From assembly GCF_018614655.1 (NCBI RefSeq), contig NZ_JAGGOG010000016.1:62001-126000 (forward strand): a stretch of 64,000 bases of DNA, read 5' to 3'. This DNA is from Pseudomonas fluorescens. GTDB lineage: Bacteria; Pseudomonadota; Gammaproteobacteria; Pseudomonadales; Pseudomonadaceae. Position 1 is the first letter of the stretch, and the number at the start of each line of letters is the position of its first letter. Below are positions 58,837 to 64,000 of the stretch, in pieces. Under the pieces are notes generated by a model. That model did not search any database and was not told the origin of the DNA. It saw nothing but the letters and a program-made list of their open reading frames with translations. Both the position numbers and the translations under genes were made by a program.

Positions 58837-60120
58837 ATGACCCTCGAATACCAATCGGGCTTTGGCAATGAATTCGCCAGTGAAGCCTTGCCCGGTGCCT
58901 TGCCCGTCGGCCAGAACTCCCCGCAAAAAGCGCCCTACGGGCTGTACACCGAACTGTTCTCCGGCACGGCTTTCACCATGGCGCGCAGCGAAGCGCGGCG
59001 TACCTGGCTGTACCGCATTCAGCCGTCGGCCAATCACCCGGCATTTGTGAAGCTTGAGCGGCAGTTGGCCGGCGGCCCACTGGGCGCCGTGACCCCCAAT
59101 CGCCTGCGCTGGAACCCGCTGGATATCCCGAGCGACCCCACCGATTTCATCGACGGCCTGGTGGGCATGGTTGCCAACTCTGGAGCGGAAAAGCCCGCCG
59201 GCATCAGCATCTATAACTATCGCGCCAACCGTTCCATGGACCGGGTGTTCTTCAACGCCGACGGCGAGCTGTTGATCGTTCCCGAGCAAGGCCGCCTGCG
59301 CATCGCCACCGAATTGGGTGTGCTGGAAGTCGAGCCGCTGGAAATCGTCGTGCTGCCCCGCGGCCTGAAATTCCGCGTCGAACTGCTGGATGCCCAGGCC
59401 CGTGGCTATGTCGCGGAAAACCACGGCGCGCCGCTGCGCCTGCCGGATCTTGGCCCTATTGGCAGCAACGGCCTGGCCAACGCACGGGACTTCCTCACCC
59501 CCGTGGCCCATTACGAAGACCTCAAGCAACCCACGACGCTGGTGCAGAAATTCCTCGGCGAACTGTGGGGCTGCGAGTTGGATCATTCACCATTGAACGT
59601 GGTGGCCTGGCACGGCAATAACGTGCCGTACAAATACGACCTGCGCCGCTTCAACACTCTCGGCACCGTGAGCTTCGATCATCCTGATCCGTCGATCTTT
59701 ACCGTATTGACCTCACCCACCAGCGTACACGGCCTGGCCAACCTCGATTTCGTGATCTTCCCGCCGCGCTGGATGGTCGCCGAGAACACCTTCCGGCCAC
59801 CGTGGTTCCACCGCAACCTGATGAACGAATACATGGGCCTGATCCAGGGCGCCTACGACGCCAAGGCCGAAGGCTTCCTGCCGGGCGGCGCGTCCCTGCA
59901 CAGTTGCATGAGCGCCCATGGTCCGGACGGCGAGAGCTGCACCAAGGCCATTGCCGCAGACCTGGCGCCCCACAAGATCGATAACACCATGGCCTTCATG
60001 TTCGAGACCAGCCAGGTGCTGCGTCCCACCCGGTTTGCCCTGGAATGCACGCAGCTGCAAAACAATTACGACGCTTGCTGGGCCTCGCTGCCCGCAACCT
60101 TCAACCCGAATCGGAGATAA
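58837..60120 (+). CDS. hmgA: Homogentisate 1,2-dioxygenase
   Basis: Iron(II) enzyme that opens the ring of homogentisate to maleylacetoacetate in tyrosine and phenylalanine breakdown. The N-terminal YQSGFGNEFASEALPGALPVG is the family signature, and iron-ligand His/Glu residues lie in the FRPPWFHRNLMNEYMGLI region. The 427-residue length is close to the family norm. GAGGAAGAT precedes the start. fahA follows after three bases. Loss of this gene gives brown pyomelanin in relatives. Confidence 0.97.
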   Translation: MTLEYQSGFGNEFASEALPGALPVGQNSPQKAPYGLYTELFSGTAFTMARSEARRTWLYRIQPSANHPAFVKLERQLAGGPLGAVTPNRLRWNPLDIPSDPTDFIDGLVGMVANSGAEKPAGISIYNYRANRSMDRVFFNADGELLIVPEQGRLRIATELGVLEVEPLEIVVLPRGLKFRVELLDAQARGYVAENHGAPLRLPDLGPIGSNGLANARDFLTPVAHYEDLKQPTTLVQKFLGELWGCELDHSPLNVVAWHGNNVPYKYDLRRFNTLGTVSFDHPDPSIFTVLTSPTSVHGLANLDFVIFPPRWMVAENTFRPPWFHRNLMNEYMGLIQGAYDAKAEGFLPGGASLHSCMSAHGPDGESCTKAIAADLAPHKIDNTMAFMFETSQVLRPTRFALECTQLQNNYDACWASLPATFNPNRR

Positions 60121-60123
60121 CCC

Positions 60124-61422
60124 ATGACTCAGTCCACCATCACCCGCAGTTGGGTGGCCTCGGCCAACGGTCACCACGACTTCCCGTTGCAAAACCTGCC
60201 GCTGGGTGTGTTCAGTGTTAACGGTTCGGCGCCGCGCAGTGGCGTGGCCATTGGTGAGCATATTTTCGACCTGCACGCGGCGTTGGATTTCTTTGACGGC
60301 GAGGCTCGTCGTGCCGTGGAAGCCACCGTTGGCGGTCAATTGAACGCTTTCTTCGAGCTGGGCCGTGGCCCTCGCGTGGCCTTGCGCGAGCGCCTGCTGG
60401 AACTGCTGGCTGAAGACAGCAGCCTGCGTGGCAAGCTCGAAGCGCTGGGGGCGAAAGTGCTGCCGTTGGCCGCCGATTGCCAGATGCACCTGCCGGCGAA
60501 GATCAACGATTACACCGACTTCTACGTCGGCATCGAACACGCACAAAACGTCGGCAAACTCTTCCGTCCCGACAACCCGTTGCTGCCCAACTACAAGTAC
60601 GTACCCATCGGTTATCACGGCCGTGCGTCGACGATTCGCCCTTCGGGTACCGAGGTGCGCCGTCCCAAGGGCCAGACACTGCCTGCGGGCCAGACCGAAC
60701 CTACCTTCGGCCCGTGCGCTCGCCTGGATTACGAACTGGAACTGGGGATCTGGATCGGCCAGGGCAACGCCATGGGCGACTCGATTGCCATTGGTGACGC
60801 GGCGGATCACATCGCCGGGTTCTGCCTGCTCAACGATTGGTCGGCCCGAGATATCCAGGCCTGGGAATACCAGCCTCTGGGGCCGTTCCTGTCGAAAAGC
60901 TTTATCACCAGCATCTCGCCATGGGTAGTGACGGCCGAAGCGCTGGAGCCTTTCCGCAAGGCACAACCGGCACGCCCTGAAGGCGACCCGCAACCGCTGC
61001 CGTACCTGCTGGACACACGCGACCAGAAAGGCGGCGCTTTCGATATTGAACTGGAAGTGCTGCTGACCACCGCCTCGATGCGCGAGCAGAATCTGCCGGC
61101 CCACCGCCTGACCCTGAGCAACACCCGACACATGTACTGGACCGTGGCGCAGATGGTCACGCACCACAGCGTCAACGGCTGCCAATTGCAGGCCGGCGAT
61201 CTGTTTGGTTCGGGCACGTTGTCGGGGCCGCAGGCGGGGCAGTTCGGCAGCCTGCTGGAAATCACCGAAGGCGGTAAAAAGCCGATTGAACTGGCATCCG
61301 GTGAAGTCCGTAAATTCCTTGAAGACGGCGACGAAATCATCCTGCGGGCCCGTTGCGCCCGTGAAGGGTTTGCTTCCATCGGCTTCGGCGAATGCCGGGG
61401 CACTGTGATCGCGGCGCGCTGA
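60124..61422 (+). CDS. fahA: Fumarylacetoacetase
   Basis: Hydrolyses fumarylacetoacetate to fumarate and acetoacetate, the last step. The 432-residue protein has the N-terminal beta-barrel domain and the FAH catalytic domain with DYTDFYVGIEHAQNVG, the metal ligands in LDYELELGIWIGQGN and NDWSARDIQAWEYQPLGPF. It lies between hmgA and maiA with short gaps. No disruption was seen. Confidence 0.97.
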   Translation: MTQSTITRSWVASANGHHDFPLQNLPLGVFSVNGSAPRSGVAIGEHIFDLHAALDFFDGEARRAVEATVGGQLNAFFELGRGPRVALRERLLELLAEDSSLRGKLEALGAKVLPLAADCQMHLPAKINDYTDFYVGIEHAQNVGKLFRPDNPLLPNYKYVPIGYHGRASTIRPSGTEVRRPKGQTLPAGQTEPTFGPCARLDYELELGIWIGQGNAMGDSIAIGDAADHIAGFCLLNDWSARDIQAWEYQPLGPFLSKSFITSISPWVVTAEALEPFRKAQPARPEGDPQPLPYLLDTRDQKGGAFDIELEVLLTTASMREQNLPAHRLTLSNTRHMYWTVAQMVTHHSVNGCQLQAGDLFGSGTLSGPQAGQFGSLLEITEGGKKPIELASGEVRKFLEDGDEIILRARCAREGFASIGFGECRGTVIAAR

Positions 61423-61434
61423 GAGGGCAGGGTT

Positions 61435-62079
61435 ATGGAACTCTATACGTACTACCGCTCCACTTCGTCGTATCGGGTGCGTATCGCGCTCGCGCTCAAG
61501 GGCCTGGACTTTACGGCGGTGCCGGTCAACCTGCTGGTGCCCAAGGGTGGCGCCAATCGCCAGCCGGAGTACCTTGCCATCAACCCGCAAGGCCGCGTGC
61601 CCGCCTTGCGCACCGATGACGGCGAGCTGTTGATTCAGTCGCCGGCGATCATCGAGTACCTCGAAGAATGTTATCCACAGGTGCCGTTGCTCTCCAAGGA
61701 CCTGGCAAGCCGGGCTCATGAGCGGGCGGTGGCGTCGATCATCGGTTGTGACATCCATCCCTTGCACAACTCCAGCACCCAGAACCTGCTCAAACAGTGG
61801 GGGCACGACGAGGCGCAGGTGCTGGAGTGGATTGGCCATTGGATCAGTCAGGGGTTGGCGGCGGTGGAGCAGTTGATTGGTGATCAGGGTTACTGCTTTG
61901 GTGATCAGCCCGGCATGGCGGATGCGTTTCTTATTCCGCAGCTGTACGCGGCAGAGCGCTTCAAGGTGCCGTTGGATGCCTACCCACGCATTCGGCGGGT
62001 GGCTGAGCTGACGGCAAAGCATCCGGCGTTCGTGCAGGCGCACCCGGCCAATCAACCGGACACCCCTGCCACACCCTAA
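61435..62079 (+). CDS. maiA: Maleylacetoacetate isomerase
   Basis: Zeta-class glutathione S-transferase that isomerises maleylacetoacetate to fumarylacetoacetate. The signature YTYYRSTSSYRVRIALALKGL carries the SSC-like serine motif (here SSYRVR), and LAINPQGRVPAL and QSPAIIEYLEE follow. The 214-residue length is typical. It starts 12 bases after fahA and ends the catabolic operon hmgA-fahA-maiA. Confidence 0.95.
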   Translation: MELYTYYRSTSSYRVRIALALKGLDFTAVPVNLLVPKGGANRQPEYLAINPQGRVPALRTDDGELLIQSPAIIEYLEECYPQVPLLSKDLASRAHERAVASIIGCDIHPLHNSSTQNLLKQWGHDEAQVLEWIGHWISQGLAAVEQLIGDQGYCFGDQPGMADAFLIPQLYAAERFKVPLDAYPRIRRVAELTAKHPAFVQAHPANQPDTPATP

Positions 62080-62084
62080 AACAA

Positions 62085-62207
62085 TGTAGGAGCCGGGCTT
62101 GCCCGCGATGGGTGTAGCCGCTGCCGAGGCACGAGGCTGCGATGCGTGTCCGCAGGACCGCCCTTGGGGTCGCTACGCAACCCATCGCAAGCGGCTACAC
62201 CTGCGAT
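62085..62207. repeat. Degenerate REP pair between maiA and the transporter gene
   Basis: TGTAGGAGCCGGGCTTGCCCGCGATGGGTGTAGCCGCT-type left part (62085-62122) faces ACCCATCGCAAGCGGCTACAC (62180-62200). The core arms CGATGGGT/ACCCATCG and GTGTAGCCGCT/AGCGGCTACAC pair, but with rearranged order. It is related to, but distinct from, families 1 and 2. Confidence 0.65.
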
Positions 62208-62286
62208 TGTTTCGATTGGATTTGCCTGGTCAAAACCGCCTCGCATGAAGGCGGATACCTATAAAAAACAACACAGGTACTTTGCG

Positions 62287-63657
62287 ATGCACAATCAGAT
62301 TGCCAGCTTTCGCGCGGCTCTCGACGCCCGTCCGGTGTCGCGCTACCAGTGGTTGATTCTCCTGTTGCTGGCGTTGCTGCTGGTCACCGACGGCTACGAC
62401 GCTCAGGTCCTGGGTTACGTAGTGCCAGCGTTGGCCAGGGACTGGGGCCTGGAAAAAGCCGCGTTTGGTCCGGTCTTCAGCGCCAACCTGTTGGGGCTGA
62501 CCCTTGGCTCCCTGGCGGTGACACCGCTGGCGGATCGCTTCGGTGTGCGGCGCATCCTGCTGTGTTGTGTATTGATCTACGCCAGCCTCACGGTGCTGAT
62601 GGTCTTCGCGGATTCCCTGAATACCCTGATGGCCGCGCGTTTCATCTGCGGCATCGGCATGGGCGGCGCGATGCCCAGCGCCATGGCCCTGATGTCTGAA
62701 TACTCGCCGCCGCGCCTGCGTACCTTGATGGTGACGTTGGCGGCGTGTGGCTTTTCGTTCGGTGGCGCAGCAGGCGGGTTTGTCGCGGCCGGGTTTATCG
62801 ACAGCTTCGGCTGGCAAGCGGTGTTCCTGGCGGGTGGCATCACACCGTTGCTGCTGTTCCCGTTCCTGGCCTGGTTACTACCGGAGTCACTGCCGCGCTT
62901 GCTGCGTGACGCACCACCCTATGCGCGCCTGCAAAAAGTCACCGCACGCATGCTGCCCGGCTGGCAGCCACCTGCTGCGAGCGAGGCAGAAAATCGTCAG
63001 GAGCAGGGCAGCAAACTGACCGTGGTAGAGCTGTTTCGCCATGGTTACGCCCGTCCGACCCTGCTGATCTGGGCGACCTTTTTTGTCAGCCTGATCCTGC
63101 TGTATTTCATGATCAGTTGGCTGCCGTCGCTGCTGCTGGAAAGTGGCTTGGGCATGAACGAAGCCAACCTGGTGACCTCGATGTTCCTGTTCGCCGGTAC
63201 CTTGGGCGCTATCGGCATGGCCTGGTTTGCTGACCGACTAAAAAGCAAAGTGCGGCTGCTGTCTGGCGTGTTGGCCGCTGCGGCGGTGTGCACGATCTTG
63301 CTGGGGCTCAATCACGACAATCCGCGTTATCTGGTGGCCAGCGTGTTCGCGGCCGGTTTCTGCATCATCGGCGGCCAGTTGACCCTCAATGCGTTCGCCA
63401 GCAACTTCTACCCGGCCCACGTACGTGCCACCGGCACGGGTTGGGCGTTGGGCGTGGGGCGATTTGGTTCGATCCTGGGGCCGCTGTTCGGCAGCATGCT
63501 GTTGGCGATGCATATTCCGGTGCAGCAGATTTTCTTTTTCTGCGCGATTCCGGCGGTGATTGCGGCGTTGTTGATCATTCAAGTGCGTTCGCCGAGCAGC
63601 GACGTACCGAAAGATCCGTTGTACAGCGATATCCTCAAGGCACCGACAAAGTCGTGA
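62287..63657 (+). CDS. MFS transporter, aromatic acid:H+ symporter (AAHS) type
   Basis: A 456-residue permease with 12 predicted membrane helices. The first helix LLALLLVTDGYDAQVLGYVVPAL has the DGYD motif of the AAHS family, and PLADRFGVRRILL is the MFS loop 2-3 motif. The family imports 4-hydroxybenzoate, vanillate or similar acids by proton symport. Placement after hmgA-fahA-maiA suggests an aromatic acid such as homogentisate or a phenylacetate derivative, which is an inference. The start at 62287 follows ACAGGT; upstream in-frame codons are less likely. Confidence 0.88.
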   Translation: MHNQIASFRAALDARPVSRYQWLILLLLALLLVTDGYDAQVLGYVVPALARDWGLEKAAFGPVFSANLLGLTLGSLAVTPLADRFGVRRILLCCVLIYASLTVLMVFADSLNTLMAARFICGIGMGGAMPSAMALMSEYSPPRLRTLMVTLAACGFSFGGAAGGFVAAGFIDSFGWQAVFLAGGITPLLLFPFLAWLLPESLPRLLRDAPPYARLQKVTARMLPGWQPPAASEAENRQEQGSKLTVVELFRHGYARPTLLIWATFFVSLILLYFMISWLPSLLLESGLGMNEANLVTSMFLFAGTLGAIGMAWFADRLKSKVRLLSGVLAAAAVCTILLGLNHDNPRYLVASVFAAGFCIIGGQLTLNAFASNFYPAHVRATGTGWALGVGRFGSILGPLFGSMLLAMHIPVQQIFFFCAIPAVIAALLIIQVRSPSSDVPKDPLYSDILKAPTKS

Positions 63658-63666
63658 GCGGTGGCT

Positions 63667-64000
63667 TCAATGCACCACTGAATTGGGCGGCAGATGCCCC
63701 AGCCGCTCGGTCAGGCGCAGCCGCTGGATCGGGTCTTCACTGAGCATCAAGGCGTGCTCCAGATCAAAGCGCTCGGCATTCGGGCAGTCCAGGCGCTGGT
63801 ACAAGCTGGCGCGGGCAAGGTAGTCGGCAGCGCTGGCATTGCCCAACTCCAACACGCGTTCGGCGTCCACCAGGGCGGCCAGGTGATCGTCGTTGGACAG
63901 GTGCAACTGGCGCAGATTGCGTGACAGCCGTTGCAGGATCTCCCGAGGCTCGGCGGTGTGCAGGTGATCGGCCTGCAGCTTGAGGTTCGGCCCGTACTGG
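63667..64000 (-). CDS. SirB1-family protein, C-terminal part cut by the window edge
   Basis: The frame runs on past position 64000, so only the last 110 residues or so are seen. They read QYGPNLKLQADHLHTAEP..., then REILQRLSRNLRQLHL, and helical repeats with LVDAERVLELGNASAADYLARASLYQRL. This matches the helical tail of SirB1 proteins (transglutaminase-like fold with TPR-like end, UPF0162). An internal TTG is not the start. It is convergent with the transporter gene, nine bases apart. Confidence 0.75.
   Translation of the reverse strand, partial: QYGPNLKLQADHLHTAEPREILQRLSRNLRQLHLSNDDHLAALVDAERVLELGNASAADYLARASLYQRLDCPNAERFDLEHALMLSEDPIQRLRLTERLGHLPPNSVVH

Overview
The window reads as chromosome of a fluorescent Pseudomonas, most likely the P. 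fluorescens group. The evidence is the gene order (ychF-pth-rplY-prs-tRNA-Gln-ispE-lolB // hemA-prfA-prmC-moeB-murI), a fused cysNC, the folE-folX-folM operon, the hmgA-fahA-maiA cluster, and many paired inverted REP elements (REPIN-like) in the gaps. Nearly everything outside 1-6000 looks like GC-rich core genome. The first 6 kb is richer in A+T and is the clearest accessory segment.

Region 1 (1-6000) is the distal half of an Hrp1-type (P. syringae-like) type III secretion locus that has decayed. hrcT and a C-terminally truncated hrcU run rightwards. A convergent set of hrpF, hrpE (sctL), hrpD (sctK), hrcJ (sctJ), hrpB (sctI), a small hrpA-position ORF and an hrpS-type sigma-54 activator runs leftwards. 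The ends of the two operons are fused: hrcU stops before its NPTH autoprotease domain, and the facing remnant is only the 5' end of the gene after hrpF. The secretin gene hrcC and its neighbours are absent. Two near-perfect HrpL promoters (hrp boxes) survive.

Region 2 (6.1-18.6 kb) is housekeeping: translation and ribosome functions, PRPP synthesis, isoprenoid and lipoprotein export, then the heme/release-factor/murein operon and a PagL lipid A deacylase. Region 3 (18.6-26.1 kb) looks like a light- and oxidative-stress module: SDR, photolyase, a MerR regulator of the class II LitR type and a DUF1722 protein form one operon, next to a renalase-like FAD protein, an epimerase and ferrochelatase. 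TGTACA-N12-TGTA-type operators sit on the promoters of this module. The DUF1722 gene has lost most of its N-terminal DUF523 domain by a clean in-frame deletion.

Region 4 (26-48.4 kb) holds a TonB receptor with a DUF4198 partner, AlgW, NIF3, sulfate activation (cysD-cysNC) and CysZ, an acyltransferase and Pta, SlyD, glutathione peroxidase, an old-yellow-enzyme, a glycosyltransferase, TrxB, HopJ/DUF1244, tetrahydromonapterin synthesis and a second LitR-like MerR regulator. Region 5 (48.5-58 kb) holds a flavodoxin, an aldolase/SDR pair and a DUF1302-DUF1329 pair followed by a large MalT-type LuxR regulator. Region 6 (57.9-64 kb) is the homogentisate pathway with its IclR repressor HmgR, an AAHS transporter and the 3' end of a SirB1-type gene cut by the window edge. 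No CRISPR array, integrase, insertion sequence or prophage was seen.
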